This document shows, one piece after another, positions 37,435-47,810 of a DNA stretch of 64,000 bases. Source of the stretch: Streptomyces dangxiongensis (GTDB lineage Bacteria > Actinomycetota > Actinomycetes > Streptomycetales > Streptomycetaceae); the NCBI RefSeq assembly GCF_003675325.1, contig NZ_CP033073.1, forward strand, positions 5,828,001 through 5,892,000. The letters run 5' to 3'. Within the stretch, counting starts at the first letter, position 1, and the number at the start of each line of letters is the position of its first letter. The notes under the pieces were generated by a model. That model saw nothing but the letters and a program-made list of their open reading frames with translations. It had not been told where the DNA came from and did not search any database. Made by a program: the position numbers and the translations under genes.

Positions 37435-38532
37435 GTGACCGCCACCGTCATACCTCCCGCCCCCGCCCCCGCCACGCCCGACCGCCCCGCCCACCGCGAC
37501 CCGAACGTCCTGCGCTGGCTCGGCGCCTACACCTGCTCGATGCTCGGTGACAGCGTCTACTAACTCGCCCTGTCCTGGGCGGCCGTCCAGGCCGGGAGCC
37601 CGGCGCGGGCCGGCCTGGTGATGTCGGCCAGCGCGTTGCCCAGGGCGGTGCTGATGCTCGGCGGGGGAGTGGTCGCAGACCGGCTGGGCCCCAGGAAGGT
37701 CGTCATCGGCAGCGACGCCGTGCGCTGCGCCGCCGTCCTCGCGGTCGCCGCCCTGCTGTTCCTCACCAGCCCCGGACTGTGGCTGCTCGCCCTGCTCGCG
37801 CTGGTCTTCGGCACCGTCGACGCCGTCTTCATGCCCGCCGTGGGCGCCCTCCCGGCCCGGATCACCGGCACCCGCCAGTTGGCCCGGGTGCAGGGCATGC
37901 GCGGCCTCGCCATCCGGTTCGCGAACGTCGCCGGGGCCCCGCTCGGCGGCCTCGGCGTCGCGGTCGGCGGAGCCTGCGCGGCCTTCACCCTGGCAGGCGT
38001 GCTGATCGCCGTCTCCGTGCCGCTGCTGATCTCCGTCCGAGTCCGGGACCTGCTCGCCGACCGGCGTGGCTGGGGCGCCTCCGGGATGGGATGGGTGCTC
38101 GCCGGATTCGGCGCCGGCGCGGGTGCCGCCTCACTGCTGCTGGCCGTGCGCGGCCGGGTGCCCCGCGCGGGGCTGGTCACCGGGTGCGCGTGCGTCGCGG
38201 GCTCCGTCGCCATCGGCGCCCTCGCCTTCGTGCCCGCGCTCACCGCCGCCGTCGGGGTGGCCCTGCTCGTCGGCCTGCTCGCAGGGCTCAGCGGCGCCCT
38301 GTGCGGGGCCCTGCTCCAGACCCAGTCCGACCCCGCCTGCCTCGGCCGGGTCACCGCAGTGGCCGGCCTGGTCAGCCTCGGTCTCGCCCCGCTGAGCATG
38401 CCGTTCGCGGCCGCCGCGATCGGCGTCTGGGGCCTCGGGCCGGTCTTCGCGGTCAGCGCCGTCGTCTGCGGCCTCGGCGGGGCCGTCGCCCTGCTCGTGC
38501 CGGACCTGCGCCGCGCGGAGATCCCCGGCTGA
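37435..38532 (+). pseudogene. MFS transporter, broken by a nonsense codon and a deletion
   Basis: The frame begins at GTG 37435 (GAGAGG upstream) with a hydrophilic leader, then 'WLGAYTCSMLGDSVY', typical of the first MFS helix. The next codon is TAA (37561-37563), where relatives have an aromatic residue, and the frame continues at once with 'LALSWAAVQAGSPARAGLVM'. Later helices and the 'GGGVVADRLGPRKVVIG' loop (motif A) are well conserved. Around 38049-38065 'VRVRDL' joins directly to 'LADRRGWGASGMGWVLAGFG'; relatives have some 50 extra residues there (central loop and helix 7), so an in-frame deletion is likely. The frame totals 365 codons against about 410-430 usual. It was probably a small-molecule efflux pump. 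Confidence 0.85.
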
Positions 38533-38539
38533 CGGCGCC

Positions 38540-38938
38540 TCACTCCTTCGGCTGCACGAGCTGCACCAGATTGCCGACGGTGTCGTCGAACACCGCCGCC
38601 AGCACCGGCCCCTGGTTCCGCGGGGGATGCGTGAACCGGACCCCGAGCCCGCGCAGCCGCTCGTACTCGGCCCGGATGTCGTCCACGGAGAAGACGATGC
38701 ACGGCAGCCCCGTCTCGTACAGCGCCCTGCGGTACGGCTCCGCGACCGGTCCCTCGCCGGGCTCCAGCAGTAGCTGGAGGTCCGGCTGGGCCCCCTGGGG
38801 CGCCCCCACGGTGACGAACAGCGTGCCGTCACCGAGGTCCATGTGGAGCCGGGTCTCGAAACCGAGGATGCCCGTGTAGAAGGCGTGCGCCCGTGCCACG
38901 TCGTCCACGTAGACGCCGGTCATCGCCACCTTGATCAC
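38540..38938 (-). CDS. VOC/glyoxalase-like protein
   Basis: A 132-aa vicinal-oxygen-chelate protein made of two beta-alpha-beta-beta-beta modules. The first begins 'MTGVYVDDVARAHAFYTGIL', the second 'CIVFSVDDIRAEYERLRGLG', ending 'DTVGNLVQLVQ'. This subgroup often acts on or binds small electrophiles or antibiotics; substrate unknown. GTG 38938 has GAGAGGGG upstream. It is convergent with the decayed MFS gene. Confidence 0.85.
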   Translation of the reverse strand: MIKVAMTGVYVDDVARAHAFYTGILGFETRLHMDLGDGTLFVTVGAPQGAQPDLQLLLEPGEGPVAEPYRRALYETGLPCIVFSVDDIRAEYERLRGLGVRFTHPPRNQGPVLAAVFDDTVGNLVQLVQPKE

Positions 38939-38951
38939 GGGGCGGCCCCTC

Positions 38952-39587
38952 TCAGATGCCCAACTGCCGGGACTCGTGCAGCGTGGCGATCGCGTCGGCG
39001 TCACCCTCCAGGTCCACCCGGGCGACGCTCTGCCGGCCGAACGCGAACATCAGCAGCTCCGACGGCTCACCGGTCACCGTCACCACCGGAGTGCCCCGGT
39101 GCGCCACCACCGTCTGCCCGTCCGGGCGGCGCAGCACCAGCCCCGTCGGTACGCCCCGCCCCATCAGCCGAGCGGCCCGTTCGAGACGGGACCACAGCGC
39201 GTCCTGGAAGACCGTGTCCAGCTCGCGCGGACTCCACCCCGGCTGGGCGCGGCGGACGTCCTCGGTGTGGACGTAGAACTCGATGATGTTGGCGGCCTCG
39301 TCGAGCTGTTTGAGCTGGAAGGGTGAGAAGCGCGGCGGGCCGGTACGGATCAGCCGGATCAGTTCCTCGTACGGCTTCGCGGCGTACTCCGCCATCACCT
39401 TCTCGAGGCGCGGCGCGAGCTGCTTGACCAGCGTGCCCCCCGCCGCGTCGGGGCGGCGCTCGCGCACGACCACGTGCGCGGCCAGGTCCCGGGTGCGCCA
39501 GCCCTCGCAGAGTGTCTCCGCGGCCGGACCGACGGTTTCCAAGAGGTCGGCGAGAAGGAGCCGTTCACGCTTGGCGAAGGTCGACAT
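38952..39587 (-). CDS. Mycothiol-type maleylpyruvate isomerase-fold protein (TIGR03085-like)
   Basis: 211 aa with an N-terminal DinB-like helical bundle: '[20 protein letters not shown]' and '[19 protein letters not shown]' hold the candidate metal-binding His residues (H38 region, and H/E in YVHTED). The C-terminal part is an SCP2-like domain with '[20 protein letters not shown]'. This matches the TIGR03085 family seen across actinobacteria. Reaction unknown. It starts just behind the VOC gene on the same strand, 13 bp apart. Confidence 0.85.
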   Translation of the reverse strand: MSTFAKRERLLLADLLETVGPAAETLCEGWRTRDLAAHVVVRERRPDAAGGTLVKQLAPRLEKVMAEYAAKPYEELIRLIRTGPPRFSPFQLKQLDEAANIIEFYVHTEDVRRAQPGWSPRELDTVFQDALWSRLERAARLMGRGVPTGLVLRRPDGQTVVAHRGTPVVTVTGEPSELLMFAFGRQSVARVDLEGDADAIATLHESRQLGI

Positions 39588-39736
39588 GCAGCCAGCCTAC
39601 GGCCCCGCCGGCCGTCCTCCCACCCGTCACCCCCTCATCGTCCCCACCGCGCTCCCCGGACGGCCCCGGCCGGCGCCGTGACCACTCCCCGGACGCCCCG
39701 GCCGCCCGGCCGGCTCGGCGCGGCACAATGGCACCC

Positions 39737-40138
39737 ATGACCAGTACGGCCGGTACGCCCCGCCCCAGCAGCCTCGACCCGGAGATCGCCGCGCGGCTCA
39801 AGCGCAGCACCGACGGGCTCGTCCCCGCCATCGCCCAGCAGTACGACACCGGCGAGGTGCTCATGCTCGGCTGGATGGACGACGAGGCGCTGCACCGGAC
39901 GCTGACCACCGGCCGCTGCACCTACTGGTCCCGCAGCCGCCGGGAGTACTGGGTCAAGGGCGACACCTCGGGCCACTTCCAGCTCGTGCGGTCGGTCGCG
40001 CTGGACTGCGACGCCGACACGCTGCTGGTCAAGGTGGACCAGGTGGGCGCCGCCTGCCACACCGGCGCGCGCACCTGCTTCGACGCGGACGTCCTCCTCG
40101 AAGCCGCCGATTCCGGCCCGACCGCCTCCGCTCAGTAA
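39737..40138 (+). CDS. hisI: Phosphoribosyl-AMP cyclohydrolase
   Basis: Opens the purine ring of PR-AMP, step 3 of histidine synthesis. 133 aa, the single-function form without a HisE domain. Motifs: '[18 protein letters not shown]', '[18 protein letters not shown]' and the Mg/Zn ligands in '[12 protein letters not shown]' and '[12 protein letters not shown]'. It lies 2.7 kb from hisF, in front of trpE by 11 bp, so it probably shares a transcript with trpE rather than with the his operon. Confidence 0.95.
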   Translation: MTSTAGTPRPSSLDPEIAARLKRSTDGLVPAIAQQYDTGEVLMLGWMDDEALHRTLTTGRCTYWSRSRREYWVKGDTSGHFQLVRSVALDCDADTLLVKVDQVGAACHTGARTCFDADVLLEAADSGPTASAQ

Positions 40139-40149
40139 GGTCAGCGGCC

Positions 40150-41633
40150 ATGGACCTCGAGACCTTCCGCAAGCTGGCCGCCGACCGGCGCGTCATCCCG
40201 GTCACGCGCAAGCTCCTCGCCGACGGTGACACCCCGGTCGCGCTCTACCGCAAGCTCGCCGCCGAGCGCCCCGGCACCTTCCTGCTGGAGTCGGCGGAGA
40301 ACGGCCGCTCCTGGTCCCGGTACTCCTTCGTCGGGGGTCCGCAGCGCCGCCACGCTCACCACACGGGACGGCCGCGCCCACTGGCTCGGCACCCCGCCGG
40401 TCGGCGTCCCCGTGGACGGCGACCCCCTCGTGGCCCTGCGCGCCACCCTGGAGACCCTGCACACCCCGCACCAGGAGGGCCTGCCGCCCTTCACCGGCGG
40501 CATGGTCGGCTACCTGGGCTACGACATCGTCCGCCGCCTGGAGAAGATCGGCCCCGGCGAGCGCGACGACCTGCGGCTGCCCGAGCTGACCATGCTGCTG
40601 ACCAGCGACCTCGCCGTGATGGACCACCCACTGGGAGGGCTCGGTCCTGCTGATCGCCAACGCGATCAACCACAACGACCTCGACACCGGCGTGGACGAG
40701 GCGTACGCGGACGCCGTGGCCCGTCTCGACGCCATGGAGGCCGACCTCACCCGCGCCGTCGCCCAGCCGCCGGCCGTCCTGCCGCCCTCCGAGCTGCCCG
40801 ACCACACCGCCCTGTGGGGCGGCCCCGACTTCCGGCGGGCCGTCGAGGACATCAAGGAGCGCATCCGCGCGGGCGAGGCCTTCCAGGTCGTACCCTCCCA
40901 GCGCTTCGAGACGCCGTGCACGGCGAGCGCCCTGGACGTCTACCGGGTGCTGCGGGCCACCAACCCCTCGCCGTACATGTACCTCTTCCGCCTCGACGGG
41001 TTCGACGTGGTCGGCTCGTCCCCGGAGGCCCTGGTGAAGGTGGAGGACGGGCGCGCGATGGTCCACCCCATCGCCGGCACCCGGCACCGCGGGGCCACCC
41101 CCCAGGAGGACCAGGCCCTCGCCGAGGAACTGCTCGCCGACCCCAAGGAGCGCGCCGAGCACCTGATGCTCGTCGACCTCGGCCGCAACGACCTGGGCAG
41201 GGTCTGCGAGCCCGGCTCGGTCGAGGTGGTCGACTTCATGTCCGTCGAGCGCTACTCGCACGTGATGCACATCGTCTCGACCGTCACCGGCAGGGTCGCC
41301 CCGGGCCGCACCGCCTTCGACGTGCTCACCGCGTGCTTCCCGGCGGGCACCCTCTCCGGCGCGCCCAAGCCCCGGGCGATGCAGATCATCGACGAGGTGG
41401 AGCCGTCCCGGCGCGGACTGTACGGCGGCTGCGTCGGCTACCTGGACTTCGCCGGCGACTCCGACACCGCGATCGCCATCCGTACGGCCCTGCTCCGCGA
41501 CGGCACCGCGTACGTCCAGGCCGGCGCCGGCATCGTCGCCGACTCCGACCCGGCCGCCGAGGACCTGGAATGCCGCAACAAGGCCGCCGCCGTGCTGCGG
41601 GCGGTGCACACGGCGAACCGGCTGAGCCGGTAG
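40150..41633 (+). pseudogene. trpE: Anthranilate synthase component I, two frameshifts
   Basis: TrpE makes anthranilate from chorismate. All the domains are present, but in three frames. Frame 1 gives [14 protein letters not shown] to 'SRYSFVGG'. A run of five G at 40333-40337 (four expected) shifts to frame 2, which gives '[17 protein letters not shown]' to 'TSDLAVMDH'. A tandem CCAC-CCAC at 40624-40631 (one copy expected) shifts to frame 3, which gives '[17 protein letters not shown]', the catalytic '[14 protein letters not shown]', '[15 protein letters not shown]' and '[15 protein letters not shown]'. Removing five bases restores 492 aa, normal length. As given the product stops after 167 residues. 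Either tryptophan synthesis relies on another trpE or one or both shifts are sequence errors. Confidence 0.9.
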
Positions 41634-41651
41634 GACACCCGCCCGAGAAGG

Positions 41652-41675
41652 CCCCGGGTGACGGTTCGCCCGGGG
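41652..41675 (+). terminator. Short hairpin after trpE
   Basis: CCCCGGG (41652-41658) pairs with CCCGGGG (41669-41675) around a 10-nt loop, 18 bp past the trpE stop. No U-run. A partial terminator or processing site is possible. Confidence 0.45.
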
Positions 41676-41695
41676 TCCAGGCGATAGTGGAGTAC

Positions 41696-42325
41696 GTGAC
41701 TGCCGTTCCTCACCCCCCTTCCGAAGCCGCCGCACCCGCCCGGTCCGGCCGGCGCAGCCTCGCCGCGGCCCTCCTGTGCGGTGCGCTCGGCGCGGCCGTG
41801 ACGCTGCTCGCGACCCGGCAGCGCTGGGCGGAGGGCACCGCGACGGTGGCCGGCGGCGATTTCCCGCTGACCGCCAGGGGCAGCGACGTCACGGGCGTCC
41901 CCGCGGCCCTCGCCATAGTGGGCCTCGCCGCGCTCGTCGCCGTCTTCGCCGTCCGCCGGGCCGGCCGCCTCGCCGTCTCCGGGCTGCTCGCGCTGTCCGG
42001 TGCCGGGATCGCCGCCGCCGCCCTCGTGGGCGCCTCCGACAGTTCCGCCCTGGACGAGAAGGCCGCCAGGGCCGGCGGCGACACCTCCGCCGCGGTCGAC
42101 GCGCTCACCCACACCGCCTGGCCCTACGTCGCGGCCGCCGGCGGCCTGCTGATCCTGCTCGCCGGGCTGCTCGCCCTGCGCTACGGGTGGCTGTGGCCCG
42201 CGATGTCCGGCCGCTACGAGCGCGGCACGCCCCGCCCGCGGCGCACGGCCCGGCCGGTCGACCCGGAGCGGCCGGAGGAGATCTGGAAGGCCCTGGACCG
42301 GGGCGAGGACCCGACCGGCGCCTGA
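41696..42325 (+). CDS. Trp-region conserved membrane protein (Trp_oprn_chp/TIGR02234 type)
   Basis: About 209 aa with four membrane helices (near 22-42, 62-82, 88-108, 143-165) and a charged C-terminal tail with 'RPEEIWKALDRGEDPT'. The external segment 'ATRQRWAEGTATVAGGDFPL' is characteristic of the actinobacterial family found next to trp genes, usually between trpE and trpC. Its job is unknown; a role in export or uptake of an aromatic compound has been guessed. GTG 41696 and GTG 41687 are both possible starts. Confidence 0.85.
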   Translation: MTAVPHPPSEAAAPARSGRRSLAAALLCGALGAAVTLLATRQRWAEGTATVAGGDFPLTARGSDVTGVPAALAIVGLAALVAVFAVRRAGRLAVSGLLALSGAGIAAAALVGASDSSALDEKAARAGGDTSAAVDALTHTAWPYVAAAGGLLILLAGLLALRYGWLWPAMSGRYERGTPRPRRTARPVDPERPEEIWKALDRGEDPTGA

Positions 42326-42533
42326 GCCGCGGCGGCGGGCCGGGCCCGGTGCGGTCCCGTGTCGCCCGGTGTGGCGCAACAGACGCCACCCCCGCGTCCT
42401 GCGGCCGCACGCGTACGGGACAATGGGCACTGAGCGTCCGGCTCGGACAGTGACGGGCGGGCTCGGAACCGTACGGACACGACGTACGACGCGTACTCGA
42501 CACGCACACGTACACAGCAACGAGGAGCAAGTC

Positions 42534-42791
42534 ATGGCGGGCAGCAGCCACGGTCACACCCCGGCCGCCTGGACCGGTGTCATCATCGCCTTCATCGGTT
42601 TCTGCGTCTCGGGCGCCTTCATGGTGATGGCCCGGCCGGTCGGCTTCTGGGCCGGCATGGTGGTCGTGGTGCTCGGTGGCGTCGTCGGCGCCATCATGCG
42701 TGCCATGGGTCTCGGCCAGCCCAAGGCGTCGCGCCCCGCCCCGCACACCGCCCCCGCCGCGACCCGCGAGCCGGCCGGCGCCGAGAGCTGA
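42534..42791 (+). CDS. HGxxPAAW-family small membrane protein
   Basis: 85 aa. The N-terminus 'GSSHGHTPAAWTGV' carries the HGxxPAAW motif that names the family. Two hydrophobic helices follow (about 14-35 and 39-60), then a Pro/Ala-rich tail. GAGGAGC stands eight bases before the ATG. These proteins are conserved in actinobacterial trp clusters; function unknown. The 208 bp before it hold no gene that I can support. Confidence 0.88.
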   Translation: MAGSSHGHTPAAWTGVIIAFIGFCVSGAFMVMARPVGFWAGMVVVVLGGVVGAIMRAMGLGQPKASRPAPHTAPAATREPAGAES

Positions 42792-42810
42792 GCGGCACAG
42801 CGCTTCCCCG

Positions 42811-42853
42811 AGGGGCGGCCCGGCGACCCGGAAGGGAACCCGGCCCGCCCCTT
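42811..42853 (+). terminator. Imperfect GC hairpin after the HGxxPAAW gene
   Basis: AGGGGCGG (42811-42818) can pair with CCGCCCCTT (42845-42853) with inner pairs interrupted by a loop. It lies about 20 bp past the stop and ends in TT. A modest terminator candidate. Confidence 0.45.
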
Positions 42854-43017
42854 CGCCGTACCCGGCCCCCGCGTCGTCCCCTGGGGGGATGGCCTCCTTC
42901 CGCACGCGGGTGCTGACCGGACCCGTACCCGTGCGCGTGCGTGCGGCCCTGCCCCCTCGTCCCCCGGCCGGACGCGCTCCGCGTGCGCGGAGCCGGGGCG
43001 TGGGGGAGGCTGCCCGG

Positions 43018-43482
43018 GTGAAAGCCGACAGCCCCCCGGTCCCGTGCTGGGCTCCGCGGAGCCTCCCGCGCCCCGCCCCGCCCCCGCCCGTGCGGCGACG
43101 GCTCGCCGTCGCGGCGGGGCTGCTCGCGGCGGCCGGCGGGGCCTTCGCCTACGTCGGCGCCGTCGACCCGAACGAGCCCGGCCACTACCCCGCCTGCCCC
43201 CTGTACCGGTCCACCGGCCTGTACTGCCCCGGGTGCGGCGGGCTGCGCGGCGCCCACGCCCTCGTCCACGGCGACCTCCTCACCGCCCTGCGCGACAACG
43301 CGCCGGTGGTGGCCGCCTGCCTGGGCTTCGCCGTGCTGTGGGCCGTCTGGGTGGTCCGCGCGGCGCGCGGCCGGCCGGTCCGGATCGACCCCGGGCCGGC
43401 ACCGCTGTGGGCGCTCGGCGCGTTGCTGCTGGTGTTCACCGTCGTCCGGAACCTGCCGTTCGGTGGCTGGCTACACCCTTGA
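43018..43482 (+). CDS. DUF2752 membrane protein
   Basis: 154 aa. After a basic, proline-rich N-terminus come three hydrophobic helices. The DUF2752 signature is plain: 'CPLYRSTGLYCPGCGGLRGA' followed by 'HALVHGDLLTALRDNAPVV'. The cysteine cluster CPxxxxTGxxCPxCG may bind metal or form disulfides near the membrane. GTG 43018 has GGAGG at 43004-43008. It is a usual neighbour of trpC in Streptomyces; role unknown. Confidence 0.88.
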   Translation: MKADSPPVPCWAPRSLPRPAPPPPVRRRLAVAAGLLAAAGGAFAYVGAVDPNEPGHYPACPLYRSTGLYCPGCGGLRGAHALVHGDLLTALRDNAPVVAACLGFAVLWAVWVVRAARGRPVRIDPGPAPLWALGALLLVFTVVRNLPFGGWLHP

Positions 43483-43616
43483 TCGAACAGCGAACGTCCA
43501 GGTAGTGGGACCGCCCGGAAGTGGATGCGAAGCCTCGGCCCTCCTGCGGATACCATCGCAGTGACCACGGGTTTTCAGAACCTGAAGAACCACCGTCCTG
43601 AAAGGGGGCCGCTCGC

Positions 43617-44426
43617 GTGAGTGTGCTCGACGAGATCATCGACGGAGTCCGTGCCGACCTCGCGGAGCGGCAGGCACGCGTCAGCCTCGACGAGCTCAAG
43701 GAGCGTGCGGCGAAGGCCCCGGCCGCCAAGGACGGGGTGGCCGCGCTCAAGGGCGACGGCGTCAAGGTGATCTGCGAGGTCAAGCGCTCCAGCCCGTCCA
43801 AGGGCGCGCTGGCGGCGATCGCCGACCCGGCCGCACTCGCGGCGGACTACGAGGCGGGCGGCGCGGCCGTGATCTCCGTGCTCACCGAACAGCGCCGCTT
43901 CGGCGGCTCCCTCGCCGACCTGGAGACCGTCCGCGCGCGCGTGGACATCCCGGTGCTGCGCAAGGATTTCATCGTCACGTCGTACCAGCTCTGGGAGGCC
44001 CGGGCGTACGGCGCCGACCTCGCGCTGCTGATCGTGGCCGCGCTGGACCAGCCGGCCCTGGAGTCGCTGATCGAGCGGGCGGTGTCCATCGGCCTGACGC
44101 CCATCGTCGAGGTGCACGACGAGGACGAGGTCGAGCGGGCGGTGGACGCGGGCGCGAGGGTCATCGGCGTCAACGCGCGGGACCTCAGGACGCTGGAGGT
44201 CGACCGCGGCACCTTCGAGCGGATCGCCCCGGAGATCCCGGACAGCGTCGTCAAGGTGGCCGAGTCCGGAGTGCGCGGGCCGCACGACCTGATCGCCTAC
44301 GCCAACGCCGGCGCCGACGCGGTCCTGGTCGGCGAGTCCCTGGTGACCGGCCGCGACCCCAAGGCGGCCGTCGCCGACCTGGTGGCGGCGGGCGAGCATC
44401 CGGCATTGCGGCACGGACGCGGCTGA
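43617..44426 (+). CDS. trpC: Indole-3-glycerol phosphate synthase
   Basis: Closes the indole ring from CdRP in the tryptophan pathway. A 269-aa barrel with '[16 protein letters not shown]' (substrate-binding Lys and Ser), '[20 protein letters not shown]' (catalytic Lys), '[20 protein letters not shown]' and '[12 protein letters not shown]'. It lacks a fused TrpF domain; PriA is expected to supply that activity. GTG 43617 follows GAAAGGGGG. The product feeds TrpA, coded just downstream. Confidence 0.96.
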   Translation: MSVLDEIIDGVRADLAERQARVSLDELKERAAKAPAAKDGVAALKGDGVKVICEVKRSSPSKGALAAIADPAALAADYEAGGAAVISVLTEQRRFGGSLADLETVRARVDIPVLRKDFIVTSYQLWEARAYGADLALLIVAALDQPALESLIERAVSIGLTPIVEVHDEDEVERAVDAGARVIGVNARDLRTLEVDRGTFERIAPEIPDSVVKVAESGVRGPHDLIAYANAGADAVLVGESLVTGRDPKAAVADLVAAGEHPALRHGRG

Positions 44427-44449
44427 CCTCCCGTTAGGCTTGGCTTCCG

Positions 44450-44689
44450 ATGAGGACGACGACCACTGTGACGACCGTGGACCGGTACGCCCGCCTCGCG
44501 CGCGGCTGCCGCCCGCGGGGCTGCCGCGCGCCCGCCCGCCGGGTGCACGGCCGTCGCGTGCGGTACGTCATCGGGGACGAACCCGGTCAGGTGAACGGCC
44601 GTCGATGGCACCGCGCCCTCCAGGGGCGCGGGGCTCTGTTCGATCTGCGGCTACCGCCGCGCGGGCGCGACCGGTCACCAACGGCCTGA
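44450..44689 (+). CDS. trpM: TrpM-like small regulatory protein
   Basis: 79 aa, very basic and Arg-rich, between trpC and trpB. The core 'YARLARGCRPRGCRAPARRV' and 'RVRYVIGDEPGQVNG' matches what I recall of S. coelicolor TrpM (trpX), a protein of about 63 aa reported to modulate tryptophan synthesis and differentiation, proposed to act with PepA. Here both ends differ: a Thr-rich start (MRTTTTVTTVD) and a longer basic end. TAGGCT at 44435-44440 could be a -10 that makes a leaderless transcript. The name rests on position and memory of the core. Confidence 0.65.
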   Translation: MRTTTTVTTVDRYARLARGCRPRGCRAPARRVHGRRVRYVIGDEPGQVNGRRWHRALQGRGALFDLRLPPRGRDRSPTA

Positions 44690-44755
44690 CGTCCGACAAG
44701 CCCCGCCCCCACGGCGATCAGTGTCTCTTCACCACACTCACCGTGAGGTATCCGC

Positions 44756-46035
<1,280 letters not shown>

Positions 46036-46039
<4 letters not shown>

Positions 46040-46854
46040 GCGGCACCATCCAGTTGCTGTCGGACACCCTCGCCGCCGCGAAGGCCGAGGGCCGCGCCGC
46101 ACTCATCGCCTACCTCCCGGCCGGCTTCCCGACCGTGGACGGCGGCATCGAGGCGGTCAAGGCCGTCCTCGACGGCGGCGCCGACATCGTCGAGGTCGGC
46201 CTGCCGCACAGCGACCCGGTCCTGGACGGCCCGGTCATCCAGACCGCCGACGACATCGCCCTGCGCGGCGGGGTGAAGATCGTGGACGTCATGCGCACGG
46301 TCAGGGAGGCCCACGCGGCCACCGGCAAGCCCGTGCTGGTCATGACGTACTGGAACCCGATCGACCGGTACGGCGTCGAGCGCTTCACCGCCGAGCTGGC
46401 CGAGGCGGGCGGCGCGGGCTGCATCCTGCCCGACCTGCCCGTGCAGGAGTCGGCGCTGTGGCGGGAGCACGCCGAGAAGCACGGCCTGGCGACCGTCTTC
46501 GTCGTGGCGCCGAGCAGCCGGGACGAGCGGCTCGCCCGGATCACCGCGGCGGGCAGCGGCTTCGTCTACGCCGCCTCCCTCATGGGCGTCACCGGCACCC
46601 GCGCGTCCGTCGGCGCGCAGGCTCACGAGCTGGTCGAGCGCACCCGTGCCACCGGCAGCGGCCTGCCCGTCTGTGTCGGGCTCGGCGTCTCCGACGCGGC
46701 CCAGGCCGCCCAGGTCGCCGGCTTCGCCGACGGCGTCATCGTCGGCTCGGCGTTCGTGAAGCGGATGCTGGACGCCCCCGACCACGCCTCCGGCCTCGCG
46801 GCGGTCCGCGAGCTGGCGGCGGACCTGGCGAAGGGCGTCCGCGGACAGGTGTGA
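46036..46854 (+). CDS. trpA: Tryptophan synthase alpha subunit
   Basis: Cleaves indole-3-glycerol phosphate and passes indole to TrpB. A 272-aa barrel with '[20 protein letters not shown]', '[20 protein letters not shown]' (catalytic Glu and the Asp of DPVLDG), '[14 protein letters not shown]' and '[19 protein letters not shown]'. The PFSDP stretch of other TrpAs reads PHSDP here, a usual actinobacterial variant. GTG start, coupled to trpB. Confidence 0.96.
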
Positions 46855-46911
46855 CCGCACGCGGGATCCCCTTTCCAGGGGGCGCGGTCACTCGAAGGGG
46901 TGGACCTTGGG

Positions 46912-46938
46912 CCGGGGAGGCGCGCTGCGCCTCCCCGG
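46912..46938 (+). terminator. Hairpin after trpA
   Basis: A 12-bp perfect GC stem (46912-46923 with 46927-46938) with a 3-nt loop, then TT. It lies 58 bp past trpA and only 14 bp before the next gene, so read-through may still express that gene. Confidence 0.7.
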
Positions 46939-46952
46939 TTCGTTCTGGGGGT

Positions 46953-47726
46953 GTGAGCGAGAAGAACCGTGACGGAAAGCGCACCGCCCGGGAGCGGCTG
47001 GCGGTCGAGCGTGAGAAGCAGAAGGCCGGGGACAAGCGGCGGCGCACGTTGATCGTGGGCGCGAGCGTGGTCTGTGTCCTCGGCCTCGCGGCGGTGATCG
47101 GCGTGATCGCCGCCCACGCCGGCAAGGACAAGGGCAGCAGCGCGGGCCCGGTCGTGGCGCCCTCGGGCGCGCAGGGCAAGGACAGCCTCGCGATCCCGGT
47201 CGGCAAGGACGGCGCCAGGCCGACGCTCACCGTCTGGGAGGACTTCCGTTGCCCGGCCTGCCGGGCCTTCGAGACGGTGTACCGGCCGACCCTCCACCAA
47301 CTGACCGACGCCGGCAAGCTCAGAGTCGACTACCACCTGGTCCGGCTGATCGACGGCAACCTCGGCGGCGCCGGCTCCCTGCGCGCGGCCAACGCCGCGG
47401 CCTGCGCCCAGGACGCCGGAAAGTTCCGCGAGTACCACGACGTGCTGTACGACAACCAGCCCCAGGAGAGCGTCGACACCCTCGGCGACAACGACACGCT
47501 GATCCGGCTGGCCGGCAAGGTGAAGGGCCTGGACACCCCCGCGTTCCGCACCTGCGTCAAGGACGGCACCCACCTCACCTGGGTGAACAAGTCCCACCGG
47601 GCCATGGGCGCCGCCGGTTACAACAGCACGCCGACCGTCCTGCTCGGCGGCAAGAACATCATGGAGGATCGGACGATGTCCCCGGCCAGGCTCAAGCGGC
47701 TGGTGGAGACGGCCGGCCAGGGATGA
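46953..47726 (+). CDS. Membrane-anchored DsbA-like thiol oxidoreductase (CPAC)
   Basis: 257 aa. Charged N-terminus (KRTARERLAVEREKQKAGDK), one membrane helix at about 32-54, and a DsbA/Thioredoxin_4 domain with C100-P-A-C103 in 'VWEDFRCPACRAFETVY' and the cis-proline loop 'YNSTPTVLLGG'. It is clearly paralogous to the protein at 15707: same RTARERL-type head, same anchor, same domain. An extra Cys pair in the helical insert ('AAACAQDAG', 'FRTCVKDG') may form a structural disulfide. GTG 46953; lgt follows 84 bp later. Confidence 0.88.
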   Translation: MSEKNRDGKRTARERLAVEREKQKAGDKRRRTLIVGASVVCVLGLAAVIGVIAAHAGKDKGSSAGPVVAPSGAQGKDSLAIPVGKDGARPTLTVWEDFRCPACRAFETVYRPTLHQLTDAGKLRVDYHLVRLIDGNLGGAGSLRAANAAACAQDAGKFREYHDVLYDNQPQESVDTLGDNDTLIRLAGKVKGLDTPAFRTCVKDGTHLTWVNKSHRAMGAAGYNSTPTVLLGGKNIMEDRTMSPARLKRLVETAGQG

Positions 47727-47810
47727 GCGCCTCCCGCACGCCCCCGTTATGGACCCGTAGCCGGGCTGCCCGCCGTCCCCACGGCCCGGCACGGTAGCGT
47801 CGGACCTGCC

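Noticed and set aside
42326..42533. A tryptophan leader peptide/attenuator in the trp region
   Set aside because: I looked for short frames with several TGG codons before trpE, the HGxxPAAW gene and trpC and found none; trpE begins 11 bp after hisI, leaving no room for a leader.
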